64,000 nucleotides of DNA from Bacteroidales bacterium (GTDB lineage: Bacteria; Bacteroidota; Bacteroidia; Bacteroidales; Bacteroidaceae), in the NCBI GenBank assembly GCA_004557035.1, contig SFFB01000003.1:1-64000 (forward strand), read 5' to 3'. Shown here one piece after another: positions 32,633 to 42,024 of the stretch (positions are counted from its first letter, which is position 1; every line of letters begins with the position of its first letter). The position numbers and the translations under genes were made by a program. Below the pieces are notes generated by a model. The model was not told where the DNA came from. It worked only from the letters and a program-made list of their open reading frames with translations, and searched no databases.

Positions 32633-33403
32633 TCATTGTTTTTCAGACTCGAGTTTGATTTTGATGAAGGCCTGTTTGGTGTTTTGGGGGAAGTCGCCCT
32701 GCATGAGCCAGGCGTAGTAGCCGGGCGAGGTCTTGAAGATGTGGGCCACGGGCTGGCCTTTATATTTGCCGAAGTTGAAGACCGGTATGTTCTTGTCGTT
32801 GAGCACGATGCGGCCGGCCAAGTCGACGTTGCGGTTGCGCGCCGAAAAGGCCGAGAGGGCTGCCACGTCGTTCTGGAGCTTGTCGGCATAGCGGTCGAGC
32901 TGGCCCATAAGCACCTCATACGTGGCCCGAGTGTCGGCCATGGCCGTGTGAGCGTCTTTGAGGTCTTTCTGACAATAGAAGGCGTAGGCGGCCACGAGAT
33001 TGCGCGGCTCCATCTTGTGATAGATGTTTTGCACGTCGATGAAGCGGCGGTCTGAAAGGTCGAAGTTGATGCCTGCCCGCAGGAATTCCTCGACGAGCAT
33101 GGGGATGTCGAAATAGTTGGAGTTGAAGCCGGCAATGTCTGAGCCGTCAAAGATGCTGTTGAGTTCGTGTGCGCGCTCCTTGAACGTTGGGCAGTCGGCC
33201 ACGTCGGCGTCGGTGATGCCGTTGACGGCACTGGCCTCGGCCGAGATGGGCATCTCGGGATTGAAGCGCAGGGTGTCGCTCTCTTCGTGAGCGTCGGGGA
33301 ACACTTTGATATAAGACATCTCGACGATGCGGTCTTTGCCGGGATTGAGTCCGGTGGCCTCGATGTCGAAGAAGATGATGGGGCGTGAGAGGTGGAGTTT
33401 CAT
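32633..33403 (-). CDS. DEDDh 3'-5' exonuclease (DNA polymerase III epsilon-like)
   Basis: 256 residues. Exo motifs are FFDIEATGL (Asp, Glu), FNSNYFDIPML (Asp) and HTAMADT (His, Asp). The exonuclease domain fills the first 180 residues; a C-terminal region with VFNFGKYKGQPVA follows, as in Bacteroidota epsilon-like proteins. It may proofread with PolC/DnaE or trim RNA. It lies between dnaN and coaBC, a location conserved in this phylum. The ATG at 33403 (MKLHLSRP) is preferred over one 12 codons upstream. Confidence 0.9.
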   Translation of the reverse strand: MKLHLSRPIIFFDIEATGLNPGKDRIVEMSYIKVFPDAHEESDTLRFNPEMPISAEASAVNGITDADVADCPTFKERAHELNSIFDGSDIAGFNSNYFDIPMLVEEFLRAGINFDLSDRRFIDVQNIYHKMEPRNLVAAYAFYCQKDLKDAHTAMADTRATYEVLMGQLDRYADKLQNDVAALSAFSARNRNVDLAGRIVLNDKNIPVFNFGKYKGQPVAHIFKTSPGYYAWLMQGDFPQNTKQAFIKIKLESEKQ

Positions 33404-33454
33404 TGGACGGTGAAAAAGGGAGAATGAACGTGTGGGCAACGGCCCAAAACAAAC

Positions 33455-33478
33455 AGCCCGGGTCGTCAGGCCCGGGTT
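33455..33478 (-). terminator. Terminator after dnaN
   Basis: AACCCGGG pairs with CCCGGGCT on the minus strand, followed by GTTTGTTTT. It lies about 80 nt after the dnaN stop. Confidence 0.75.
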
Positions 33479-33559
33479 GGAGGTGGCCCGACAATCCGGC
33501 CTGTTGGGGCGACACTTCGGGTGGCCTTGCGTTGTGGGGCCGCCGAGTGTGGAGTTGGC

Positions 33560-34684
33560 TTAGTCGTTGAGCATCATCGGCATGAGCAGCATGAGTACTT
33601 GTTCCTGCTCGTTTTGCGGTGCCGGCACAATGACTCCTGCACGGCTGGCGTCGGCCAGTTTGATGGTCACTTCTTCGCTTTCGAGATTGTTGAGGAGGTC
33701 GAGCAGGAAGGTGCCTTTGAAACCGATGGAGATGGGGTTGCCGTTGTAGTCGCAGAGCATCTCTTCTTCGGCCGAGCGCGAGAAATCGATGTCTTGGCTT
33801 GAGATGAGCAGTCGGCTGCCGCCTATTTGCAGTTTCACCAGGGCGCTGTTGGCGCTTGAGCAGATGAGCACGCGGCGCAAGGCGCTCAGCATGGCCGGAC
33901 GGTTGATGGTGGCCTGGTTGGGGTTGTCTTGTGGGATGACGCTGTTATAGTTGGGATATTTGCCTTCGATGAGGCGGAAGTTGAGCACGAAAGAGCCTGA
34001 ATAGAGTGCGGCTTTCTGCTCAGAGATTTTAATGACGGTGTCTTCAGCCTCTTTGGCCAGGATGTTTTTGATGAGGGTGGCCGGCTTTTTGGGCAGGATA
34101 AACGAGGCGTCGGTCGAGGCAGTGGCTTCGGGCAGCGTGCTCATGGCCAGTTTGTGGCCGTCGCTGGCCACGATGGTAAGCCCTGTGGTTTTGGCGTCGA
34201 AAAAGACACCGTTCATCACCGGACGTATGGTGTCGTCGGCGGTGGCAAAGATGGCTCGGCCCAGTCCGCTGAGCAGTCGGGCCGTGGGGAGGCTGATGGA
34301 GGTGGCGTCGTCGGGGAGTGACGGCTGTTGGGGATAATCGTCGGCCGTTTGTGCCATGAGGTTGAACTTACCGTTTTGGTATTCTATGACTATCTCGAAG
34401 GTCGAAGTGTTGACGTAGATGTCGAGGGGCTGGTCTGAGATTTCCTTGATAGCGTCCTGTATGGTCTTGGCGTTGATGGCGAAGCGGAAGTCGGCATCGC
34501 TTTCGGCGAGGTCGGCCCACGTGGTGACAGTGGTCTCGTTGTCGGAGGCGGTGATGGTGATTTTGCCCTCGCGGATGTCAATGAGGAAGCAGTCAAGGAT
34601 GGGCAGGCTCGATTTTGAAGCGATGACGCGGCCCACGGCCTGGAGTTTTTGAGAGAGCACGGCGCTCGAGATGACAAATTTCAT
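33560..34684 (-). CDS. dnaN: DNA polymerase III beta sliding clamp
   Basis: 374 residues in three clamp domains. MKFVISSAVLSQKLQAVGRV opens the protein. FILPKKPATLIKNIL and the C-terminal VLMLLMPMMLND are typical; the protein-binding cleft residues lie near the end. It tethers the replicative polymerase and binds other repair factors. It lies about 530 nt downstream of dnaA on the same strand but has its own -7 box. Confidence 0.97.
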   Translation of the reverse strand: MKFVISSAVLSQKLQAVGRVIASKSSLPILDCFLIDIREGKITITASDNETTVTTWADLAESDADFRFAINAKTIQDAIKEISDQPLDIYVNTSTFEIVIEYQNGKFNLMAQTADDYPQQPSLPDDATSISLPTARLLSGLGRAIFATADDTIRPVMNGVFFDAKTTGLTIVASDGHKLAMSTLPEATASTDASFILPKKPATLIKNILAKEAEDTVIKISEQKAALYSGSFVLNFRLIEGKYPNYNSVIPQDNPNQATINRPAMLSALRRVLICSSANSALVKLQIGGSRLLISSQDIDFSRSAEEEMLCDYNGNPISIGFKGTFLLDLLNNLESEEVTIKLADASRAGVIVPAPQNEQEQVLMLLMPMMLND

Positions 34685-34748
34685 GGCTATTTTTCTGTCT
34701 TTTTCTTGGGCCGCCTTCCCTTAGCCGCTGGCTCTGCGTGTAACCACG

Positions 34749-34756
34749 CAAAGATA
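34749..34756 (-). promoter_or_regulatory. -7 box of dnaN
   Basis: TATCTTTG on the minus strand is a perfect TAnnTTTG, about 65 nt before the dnaN ATG. No clear -33 box is found. Confidence 0.5.
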
Positions 34757-35212
34757 ACAATATTTTTTTACGCGCGTGCGTGCGTGGCCGTTGTTTTTGT
34801 GCATTTTTAATGAAGTATCTCTCGGTTTTGGCTTTGGCCTCGGCTTGTCGCGTTCAGGCTTAAAGGCCATCCGGCACGGCCGCCGTGCCGTCGCGGTTTG
34901 TTCATAAGGCGGCCTTGTCTGTGACCAAACAGGCGTCATTTTTTTTAAAATACTTTTCGGCCGGCCCGAAAGGCTTCTGGCTTTGTCTGAAAAAGGCTTT
35001 TTTACTCCAAAATCAGGTTTCGAAAAAACTGTCCTTATCCCCGTGCCGACGGGAATAGGGACAGAATTTTCTCGCATAAGGCCAGTGGGGGCACTGACAA
35101 TAAAAAAAGAGGTCGTCGGGGCCTCTATCTCTTCTATGCTATACCAAAAATAGGTCGTTTTGCTTTTCGGGAAAAAGACAAAACGCCGGCGGACGGCTCT
35201 GTGGCTGCCCCT
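34757..35212. other. dnaA-dnaN spacer
   Basis: About 450 bases without a gene. It contains a GC-rich CGCGCGTGCGTGCG run, poly-T tracts and the family B inverted repeat (35029-35064). I looked for DnaA boxes (TTATNCACA) and found none with fewer than two mismatches, so an origin here is unsupported. Confidence 0.6.
35029..35064. repeat. Dispersed repeat family B, copy 4 (cruciform-like)
   Basis: CTGTCCTTATCCCCGT (35029-35044), GCCG loop, ACGGGAATAGGGACAG (35049-35064). The arms differ at two positions, and both remain paired as G-U in RNA. GAAAAAACTGTCCTTAT is shared exactly with copy 3. Confidence 0.75.
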
Positions 35213-36562
35213 CTATTTGCGAAGGGCGGCTTCGAGCTCTTCGATGGAGCGGCGGAAGTCGCGGTCGGTCTGGAGGCGGCGGGCCACTTGGTTGCAGCCG
35301 TGCAAGACGGTGGAGTGGTCGCGCCCGCCAATGATGCGGCCAATCTGGGCGTAACTTTGGCCCGTGTATTTGTGGCAGAGATACATGGCCAATTGGCGCA
35401 CGGACACGACCGTCTGTTTGCGGCTTTTGGCACAGAGGTCGCGGCGGCTCACTCCGCTGTGGCGGCACACGGCTGTGAGGATGCCCTCGGCGGTGAGTTC
35501 CTTTCGTTCCAGATTGACAATACGGGCCACGACGCGGCGAGCCAGGTCGATGTCGATGTCACAGTCGTCCACGACCGAGTAGGCCATGATGCCGTTGATG
35601 ATACCCTCCAGCTCGCGCACGCTACTGTCCACGTTTTGGGCGATGTAGTCCACCACCTCGACGGGGAAGGAGAGACCATCGCGGCGGATTTTGGCCGTGA
35701 GGATGTCGCGGCGCAATTGTGTGTCGGGCTTCTCAAGTTCGGCCACCATTCCCCATTTGAAGCGGGTCAGCATGCGTTCCTCAATGCCCTCGAAAAGCAC
35801 CGGCGGACGGTCGCAAGTGATGACAATCTGCCGCTTGTTCTGCTGGAGGTGGTTGAAAATGTGGAAGAAGGCCATCTGTGTCTTGGCCGTAGTGATTTCC
35901 TGTATGTCGTCGATGATGAGCACGTCGATGGACTGATAGAAATTGATGAAGTCGTTCGACGTGTTATGGATGATGGAATCGGTATATTGTGTCTTGAAAA
36001 GATGAGCCGACACGAAGAGCACGCGTTTCTCGGGATAGAGTTCTTTCAGCCTTATGCCAAGTGCGTTGACAAGGTGGGTCTTGCCCACGCCAGACGGTCC
36101 GTAGAGGAAGAAGGGGTTGAAGGTGGTCTGTCCCGGTTTCTCGGCAATCGAGAGGGCTACGGCGCGCGCCAACTTGTTGCTTTGTCCCTCCACGAAGGTG
36201 TCGAAGGTGAAGCGAGAGTTGAGTCGCGAGTCGAGTGGGGGAGCCTGTTTTTGCGCCGGAGTATGGTCTGCCTCGCGTCGCCGTTTTTCCTCTGCGCGCC
36301 ATTGGGCCACCACCTCTTCGTTACGCCAGATGAGTTGCGTGTCGGCGTCGAAACACTGCACCAGCGCCCGACTCACCAGCTCGCGATGGTGCTCGCGGAT
36401 GTAGTCGCCCACGTACTTCGTCGGCACGCTCACAGTGAGCCGCCCGGCTTTGAACCCGACGAAAGCGAGGGGCTCAAACCAGGTGCTGTATTCCGTGGCG
36501 GGCAGCTGGGTACGGATGAGTTGCAGACAAGCCTCCCATTGGGCGGCGGCAGTGTTATCCAT
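35213..36562 (-). CDS. dnaA: Chromosomal replication initiator DnaA
   Basis: 449 residues. N-terminal domain I (WEACLQLIRTQLP) is followed by a short linker, the AAA+ domain with LYGPSGVGKTHL (Walker A) and VLIIDDIQ (Walker B), and the DNA-binding domain with GGRDHSTVLHGC, which reads DnaA boxes. The start is the ATG at 36562 (MDNTAAAQW); the frame is open to 36760 but that part is unlike DnaA. The order dnaA-dnaN is on the same strand. Confidence 0.97.
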   Translation of the reverse strand: MDNTAAAQWEACLQLIRTQLPATEYSTWFEPLAFVGFKAGRLTVSVPTKYVGDYIREHHRELVSRALVQCFDADTQLIWRNEEVVAQWRAEEKRRREADHTPAQKQAPPLDSRLNSRFTFDTFVEGQSNKLARAVALSIAEKPGQTTFNPFFLYGPSGVGKTHLVNALGIRLKELYPEKRVLFVSAHLFKTQYTDSIIHNTSNDFINFYQSIDVLIIDDIQEITTAKTQMAFFHIFNHLQQNKRQIVITCDRPPVLFEGIEERMLTRFKWGMVAELEKPDTQLRRDILTAKIRRDGLSFPVEVVDYIAQNVDSSVRELEGIINGIMAYSVVDDCDIDIDLARRVVARIVNLERKELTAEGILTAVCRHSGVSRRDLCAKSRKQTVVSVRQLAMYLCHKYTGQSYAQIGRIIGGRDHSTVLHGCNQVARRLQTDRDFRRSIEELEAALRK

Positions 36563-36812
36563 TAAAACGTTGAGGTGTTGACGTGTTTTTGCAAGTAGGG
36601 TTTGACGCTCTTGGCAGACCGTTCGGCGACGCAGTCCAAGAGGTTGGCGGGGCGTCGCAATAAAGATGAACGGATTGCAAATTTGCTTAAAAAAACCGAA
36701 ACCTACAAGAGCCGTTTGCCCCAAGCAGGACGTTTTTCCTGCTAAAGGGCAAAGACACAATTATTTATAATTTGAAAAAAATCAGAACGGGGTTGAGGGG
36801 TGCAGAAAAGGA

Positions 36813-38240
36813 CTAATCGCGACAAACTTGGCGGCGCCACCACACGATGAACCACACGAGTGAGAGCGTGGCCAGACCACAGCCAATGGCCGTGGCGACG
36901 GTGAGCGACTGGCCGAAACCTTCGGGCGCCACACAGATATAAGTGGTGCAGATGGTGGTCATGAAGAGCGCCGGCAAGAGGGTGACGACAAACCATCTGC
37001 CACGCCCGGCCAAGTAGACCGTGATGGCCCAGAGCGTGAATACGGACAGTGTCTGGTTGGCCCAGGCAAAATAGCGCCAGAGGGCGTCGAAGCCGTCTTC
37101 GTAGACACTGCGCATGAACAACACGCCGAAGGTGACGGCGAAGATCGCCATCGCCACACCCAGTCGCTTGGCCAATACCGACTGGTCTATTTTGAAAATG
37201 TCGGCCACGATGAGACGAGCAGAGCGCAAGGCGGTGTCGCCGGTGGAGATGGGGGCAAACACCACGCCGAGTATGGCCAGTGCGCCACCCACCACGCCGA
37301 GCCATTCGTCCGACAGGAAGAAGACCACCTTGGGCGCCGTCAAAGCGCTCTGTTCAGGCTGGTTGTGGAATAGCCAAGAGGCAGCGGCTGCCCAAATCAA
37401 GGCCACTATGCCTTCCGTAATCATTGCACCAAAAAAGATGCCGCGCCCCTGGCGTTCGCTCTTTATGCAGCGACACATCATGGGGCTTTGCGTGGCGTGA
37501 AATCCTGATATGGCGCCACAGGCCACCGTGATGAAAAGCATGGGGAATATGGGCGTGGCCTCGGGATTGGGCTGGCGGTTTTGCAGGCCGTCCCAAAGTT
37601 CGGGGCAAGACCCGGGAGCGTGGACGAGGAAGGCTATGAGCAAGCCCACGGCCATAAACAGAATGGCGAAAGCAAAGATGGGATAAATCTTACCTATGAT
37701 CTTGTCGATGGGCAACACGGCTGCGCAAAGGTAATAGCCGAAGATGATGGCCATCCATACCACCAGCCCGAGCCGGCCGCCGGTGAGGTGGTCGAGTATC
37801 TCTGCCGGACTGTCGATGAATACGGCGCCAACCAGCACGAGCAAGACGAGCGTGAACACTCTCATAACCTGACGCGTACCCGTGCCAAGGTAGCGGCCCA
37901 CCAACTCAGGCAGGCTCTCGCCGTTGTGACGTAGCGAAATCATTGCTGCCAGATAGTCGTGGACGGCGCCGATGAATATGCAGCCGAATACAATCCACAA
38001 AAAGCAGGACGTGCCGAACTTTGCGCCCATTATGGCGCCGAAGATGGGGCCGGTGCCTGCAATGTTGAGAAACTGTATCATGAAGATTTTCCAGCGTGGC
38101 ATGCGGATGTAGTCCACGCCGTCTTCGTGAAGTTGTACGGGAGTGGGACGGTCGTCGGGGCCGAAAAGACGCTCCACCAAGCGACCATAGACGAAATAGC
38201 TTAGCACCAAAACGGCCAAGCAAATCAAAAAACTGTACAT
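36813..38240 (-). CDS. cstA: CstA-family carbon starvation transporter
   Basis: 475 residues with about 12 membrane segments. MPRWKIFMIQFLNIAGTGPIFGAIMGAKFG and DYLAAMISLRHNGESLPE are CstA signatures (given here as landmarks only). The family imports pyruvate or peptides in other bacteria. This is the short form that lacks the long C-terminal region of E. coli CstA. It is a single gene; the substrate is inferred from the family. A spacer of 250 nt with an AGCAGGA/TCCTGCT hairpin separates it from dnaA. Confidence 0.92.
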   Translation of the reverse strand: MYSFLICLAVLVLSYFVYGRLVERLFGPDDRPTPVQLHEDGVDYIRMPRWKIFMIQFLNIAGTGPIFGAIMGAKFGTSCFLWIVFGCIFIGAVHDYLAAMISLRHNGESLPELVGRYLGTGTRQVMRVFTLVLLVLVGAVFIDSPAEILDHLTGGRLGLVVWMAIIFGYYLCAAVLPIDKIIGKIYPIFAFAILFMAVGLLIAFLVHAPGSCPELWDGLQNRQPNPEATPIFPMLFITVACGAISGFHATQSPMMCRCIKSERQGRGIFFGAMITEGIVALIWAAAASWLFHNQPEQSALTAPKVVFFLSDEWLGVVGGALAILGVVFAPISTGDTALRSARLIVADIFKIDQSVLAKRLGVAMAIFAVTFGVLFMRSVYEDGFDALWRYFAWANQTLSVFTLWAITVYLAGRGRWFVVTLLPALFMTTICTTYICVAPEGFGQSLTVATAIGCGLATLSLVWFIVWWRRQVCRD

Positions 38241-38408
38241 GATAAATCAGAATGTGAGATGGCGGCGTGGCGCGCGTTTCTTAAGGCAAATCACGCCGTC
38301 AAGGCTTTTTAGACGAGCAAAATGTAGTTATCACTGCGAATTTAATAATAAAATGTCAGATTTCTGCATAAGGTTGGCGACTTCGTTGTGGCTTTCCCGT
38401 TGTGCGCT

Positions 38409-39224
38409 TTAGCGGCACTCGCCGTCTATGTCGTTGGTCAGGCGGATGAAATCTTCGAGCGTGAGTTGCTCGGGTCTTTTGGTGAGCAGCGGAGCTGCGA
38501 GAAACGCTGCATGGTCGCGGCTTGCGCCTCTCTCTCCGTCGAGTTGACAGAGCAGGCTCTTGAGAGAGCCGCGCAGCATCTTGCGGCGCTGGCCGAAGGT
38601 GGCTTTCACCAAGCGTCGGAGCAGGCGCTCGTCACAGCCACAGTCGGTGCGGCCGTTTCGTTTCAGACACACCACGGCGCTTTGCACTTTTGGGGGCGGA
38701 TCAAACACGGCTGGCTCGACCGTGAACAGGTATTCCACGTTGTACCACAATTGCACCAACACGCTCAATATGCCGTAGGCCTTTGAGCCATGACGTGCAG
38801 CCAACCGCTCAGCCACCTCCTTTTGTATCATCCCGGTGCAGCAGGGTATGAGGTCTTTGTTTTCCAGCATTTTGAAGAATATCTGGCTGCTGATGTTGTA
38901 GGGATAATTGCCCGTGAGCGTAAACTGGCGGCCGCCAAAGGTATGGTCGAGGTGCATCTTGAGGAAGTCGTCTTCGATGATTTGTTCCTCCAGTTCGGGG
39001 TGGGTCTCACGCAGATAGCGCACACTCTCGAAGTCAATTTCCACTACTTTCACCTCGCGTCTCTTGCGCAGCAGAAACTGTGTGAGTACCCCCATGCCGG
39101 GTCCAACCTCGAGTATGGGCGTGTCAGGGCAGGCGTCGACCGTGTTGGCTATGGCCTCGGCCGTGGGGAGGTCTTTGAGGAAGTGTTGTCCTAAAAACTT
39201 CTTGGGTTTTACGCTCTTTATCAT
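38409..39224 (-). CDS. rsmA: 16S rRNA dimethyladenosine transferase
   Basis: 271 residues. It dimethylates A1518 and A1519 of 16S rRNA late in 30S assembly. KKFLGQHFLKD opens it, LEVGPGMGVLTQFLL is the SAM loop, and LTGNYPYNISSQIF is the catalytic NLPY-type motif. The C-terminal domain is complete. It is divergent from the flippase-like gene, with 159 nt between them. Confidence 0.96.
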   Translation of the reverse strand: MIKSVKPKKFLGQHFLKDLPTAEAIANTVDACPDTPILEVGPGMGVLTQFLLRKRREVKVVEIDFESVRYLRETHPELEEQIIEDDFLKMHLDHTFGGRQFTLTGNYPYNISSQIFFKMLENKDLIPCCTGMIQKEVAERLAARHGSKAYGILSVLVQLWYNVEYLFTVEPAVFDPPPKVQSAVVCLKRNGRTDCGCDERLLRRLVKATFGQRRKMLRGSLKSLLCQLDGERGASRDHAAFLAAPLLTKRPEQLTLEDFIRLTNDIDGECR

Positions 39225-39383
39225 GTGTTTTATTGTTTTATTGAAGCTTGTTGCTTAATTTTGCCTTTGCGAAGGTAGTGCAAACACAGGTGGTGGCCAA
39301 GCAAAGCCCCCTCTTTTTGGCGATTTGCCTTGCTCCTTCTCCTATAAATATATATATATGTATTAGACAAAACACCCATCCCT

Positions 39384-40403
39384 TTGATTTCGGTAATTAA
39401 AAAAACGCTCAACATCGGTTTGCCGTTCCTTCTTGGGCTTGGCATCCTTTGGTGGATGTATGGCGATATGGATTGGCATCGCCTTTCCGGCTATTTGGCG
39501 TCGTTGGACTGGGGCTGGATGGCCCTTTCGCTCGTGTTTGGCCTTTTGGCCCAAATGGTCCGCGCCTGGCGATGGAAGATGGCGCTCGGTCCGCTCGGTG
39601 TGCCCGTGCGTCGTCGCGTTTGTGAAGACGCCATCTATCTGTCTTACGCCTCCAGTCTCGTGGTGCCGCGCATTGGCGAAGTAGCCCGTTGCGGCACACT
39701 CAAACGCTACGACGGCGTGCCCTTTGCTAAAGGTTTAGGCACAGTGGTCTCGGAGCGCTTGGTAGACTGTCTGGTCATCTTGTTGCTTACGGCACTGGCC
39801 TTTGTGCTTCAGCTCACCGACTTTCTCTGTTTCCTGAAAAAGACCGGCGCCAACTTCGGCAGTTCGTTCAGCCGCTACACCGGTACGGGCTATATCGTCA
39901 CAGGTGTGTGCGTGGTGGCAGTGGTCGTTTTGCTTTGGCTGCTGGTGAAACGCTTTAAGTTGTTTTCGAAGGGAAAAGACGTCTTGCGCAATTTCTGGGC
40001 CGGCATCATTTCTCTGCGCGACGTGCACAACCTGCCTCTCTACTTCTTCTGGTCGCTGGCCATATGGGGCTGCTATTTCCTTCATTTCTACATCGCCTTC
40101 TTTTGTTTTGACTTCACCTCGTCTATCAATCCGGCGCAGGCGTTCCTCATCTTCTGCATTGGCACCTTTGCCGTGCTCGTGCCCACGCCAAACGGCGCCG
40201 GACCGTGGCATTTTGCCGTGAAGACGATGTTGGTGCTCTATGGCGTGGCCGAGGAGCCCGCCATTATGTTTGCCCTCATCGTTCACACCATCCAGACGTT
40301 TGAAGTCGTGGTGCTCGGCCTCTACGGCTGGTACGACCTCACGCGTCGGCACCGCGTGGCGACCGCTCCTTCAGCGACCCATCCCGAACAATCAACATTA
40401 TAA
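39384..40403 (+). CDS. Flippase-like / lysylphosphatidylglycerol synthase membrane-domain protein
   Basis: 339 residues, about eight membrane helices, of the UPF0104/AglD-type family. AWRWKMALGPLGVPV and YASSLVVPRIGEVARCGTLKR are the conserved loops, and TPNGAGPWHFAVKTMLVLYGV the later one. The family includes the flippase domain of MprF and putative lipid or glycolipid flippases; the cargo is unknown. The only in-frame start before the first helix is TTG at 39384, since an upstream stop blocks ATG. pepD follows after 14 nt. Confidence 0.85.
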   Translation: MISVIKKTLNIGLPFLLGLGILWWMYGDMDWHRLSGYLASLDWGWMALSLVFGLLAQMVRAWRWKMALGPLGVPVRRRVCEDAIYLSYASSLVVPRIGEVARCGTLKRYDGVPFAKGLGTVVSERLVDCLVILLLTALAFVLQLTDFLCFLKKTGANFGSSFSRYTGTGYIVTGVCVVAVVVLLWLLVKRFKLFSKGKDVLRNFWAGIISLRDVHNLPLYFFWSLAIWGCYFLHFYIAFFCFDFTSSINPAQAFLIFCIGTFAVLVPTPNGAGPWHFAVKTMLVLYGVAEEPAIMFALIVHTIQTFEVVVLGLYGWYDLTRRHRVATAPSATHPEQSTL

Positions 40404-40417
40404 AAAAGATAAGTATC

Positions 40418-41875
40418 ATGAGTGCAATCAAAAACCTTCAGCCGGAAGCCATCTGGCGCAACTTTTATCTGCTCACCCAAGTGCCGCGTCCGTCGGGCCA
40501 CCTTGAGAAAATCCAGAAATTCCTCCTCGACTGGGCTGCCGAGAAAGGCATCGAGGCCCGTCAAGACCAGGCCGGAAACATATTGATGTATAAGCCTGCC
40601 TCGCCCGGAATGGAAGACTGCAAGATTGTCACCCTTCAGGGCCATATGGACATGGTGCCGCAAAAGACTCCCGACTCTCCCCACGATTTTGAAAACGACC
40701 CCATCGAGACCCGCATAGACGGCGAATGGGTCAAGGCCAACAACACCACCCTCGGCGCCGACGACGGCATGGCCGTGGCCACGATTATGGCCATTATGGA
40801 AGACAACACGCTGCGTCACGGGCCGCTCGAAGGCTTCATCACGGCCGACGAAGAAACCACTATGTATGGCGTGAACCATATGACGGCCGACACGCTCAAG
40901 GGGCGCATCTTGCTCAATCTCGACAATGAGACCGACGGCGAAATGGTCATCGGATCGGCCGGCGGCGTCAACCTCACCGCTACGCTCGAATATGGCGAGC
41001 AAGACGTGGACGGCGCTGACGCGGCCGTATGTGTACGCCTGCACAAATTGCTCGGCGGACACTCCGGTCTTGAAATCAACAAGGGCCGAGCCAATGCCAA
41101 CAAACTTATGGCACGCCTTGTTCAAGATGCCCTGGCCAACTTTGAAGCTTGCCTGGCTTCGTGGAAGGGAGGCAATATGCGCAATGCCATTCCTCGCGAA
41201 GCCGAAGTTGTCTTGACCCTGCCGGCCGAAAACGTGGCTGCCTTCAAGGAAGTGGTAGACGAATGGCGCACCACCTTTGTGGGAGAGTATGGCGCCATCG
41301 AGCCCAACCTCACGCTCGATGTTTGCGACGTGGCACTGCCTGCCAAGATGGTGCCGGCAGAAATTGCCGACAATCTGGTCAACGCTCTCTGCGCTTGCCA
41401 TAACGGCGTGTACCGCTTCATTCCCGAAGTGCCCGAAATCGTCGAGACTTCGTCCAATCTGGCCATCGTCGAGATAGGCGAAGGCAAGGTGATGTTTAAA
41501 GCTCTGTTGCGTTCGTCGCGCGACTCTATGCGTGAATGCCTCGAAGAGTCACTCGAGAGTGCTTTCTCCATGGCCGGAATGCGTGTGGAGTTCGACGGCA
41601 ACTATCCTGCCTGGCAGCCCAACCCGCAGAGCGAAATTGTCAAGCTGATGGAGGGCGTCTACCGTGAACTCTTCGGCGTGGACAATAAAGTTCAGGTGGT
41701 GCATGCCGGTTTGGAGTGTGGCGTCATCGGCGCGCTCTATCCCGACATGGATATGGTGAGCTTCGGTCCCACCATTCGCTCGCCCCACACCCCCAACGAG
41801 CGTTGCCTCATTGCCTCTGTGGAGCGCTATTGGCGCTTTGTCCTGACCACGCTCGAGCGCACGCCCAAGGCTTGA
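40418..41875 (+). CDS. pepD: Aminoacyl-histidine dipeptidase (M20C)
   Basis: 485 residues. PepD cleaves dipeptides such as carnosine in the cytoplasm with a two-zinc site. LQGHMDMVPQ (His, Asp), TTLGADDGMAVA, TADEETTMYG (catalytic Glu pair) and HAGLECGVIG (near the C-terminus) are the metal and catalytic blocks. It has a GHSGLEI-like GGHSGLEIN motif in the lid domain. It is cotranscribed with the flippase-like gene and ends at a strong terminator. Confidence 0.95.
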   Translation: MSAIKNLQPEAIWRNFYLLTQVPRPSGHLEKIQKFLLDWAAEKGIEARQDQAGNILMYKPASPGMEDCKIVTLQGHMDMVPQKTPDSPHDFENDPIETRIDGEWVKANNTTLGADDGMAVATIMAIMEDNTLRHGPLEGFITADEETTMYGVNHMTADTLKGRILLNLDNETDGEMVIGSAGGVNLTATLEYGEQDVDGADAAVCVRLHKLLGGHSGLEINKGRANANKLMARLVQDALANFEACLASWKGGNMRNAIPREAEVVLTLPAENVAAFKEVVDEWRTTFVGEYGAIEPNLTLDVCDVALPAKMVPAEIADNLVNALCACHNGVYRFIPEVPEIVETSSNLAIVEIGEGKVMFKALLRSSRDSMRECLEESLESAFSMAGMRVEFDGNYPAWQPNPQSEIVKLMEGVYRELFGVDNKVQVVHAGLECGVIGALYPDMDMVSFGPTIRSPHTPNERCLIASVERYWRFVLTTLERTPKA

Positions 41876-41900
41876 CCCTTACTTTAGACAAAAAACGATA

Positions 41901-41944
41901 AACTTCCCCCGAGGCCGTCAGTTTGTGCGGCTTCGGGGGAAGTT
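41901..41944 (+). terminator. Terminator after pepD
   Basis: AACTTCCCCCGAGGCCG pairs with CGGCTTCGGGGGAAGTT (one mismatch) across a 10-nt loop, followed by CGTTTTG. Confidence 0.85.
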
Positions 41945-42024
41945 CGTTTTGGGGATAAATGTAGTATGTGATTGATGAAAAAGTCTTTGGCCAGAGCCGA
42001 TTGCGGTGAGCGCTTTGCCGCGGG

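Noticed and set aside
34757..35212. Replication origin between dnaA and dnaN
   Set aside because: No DnaA boxes or AT-rich unwinding region were found; gene orientation does not switch here.
40322..41401. 359-codon frame antisense to pepD
   Set aside because: Composition is a mirror of pepD; no ribosome-binding site or motif.
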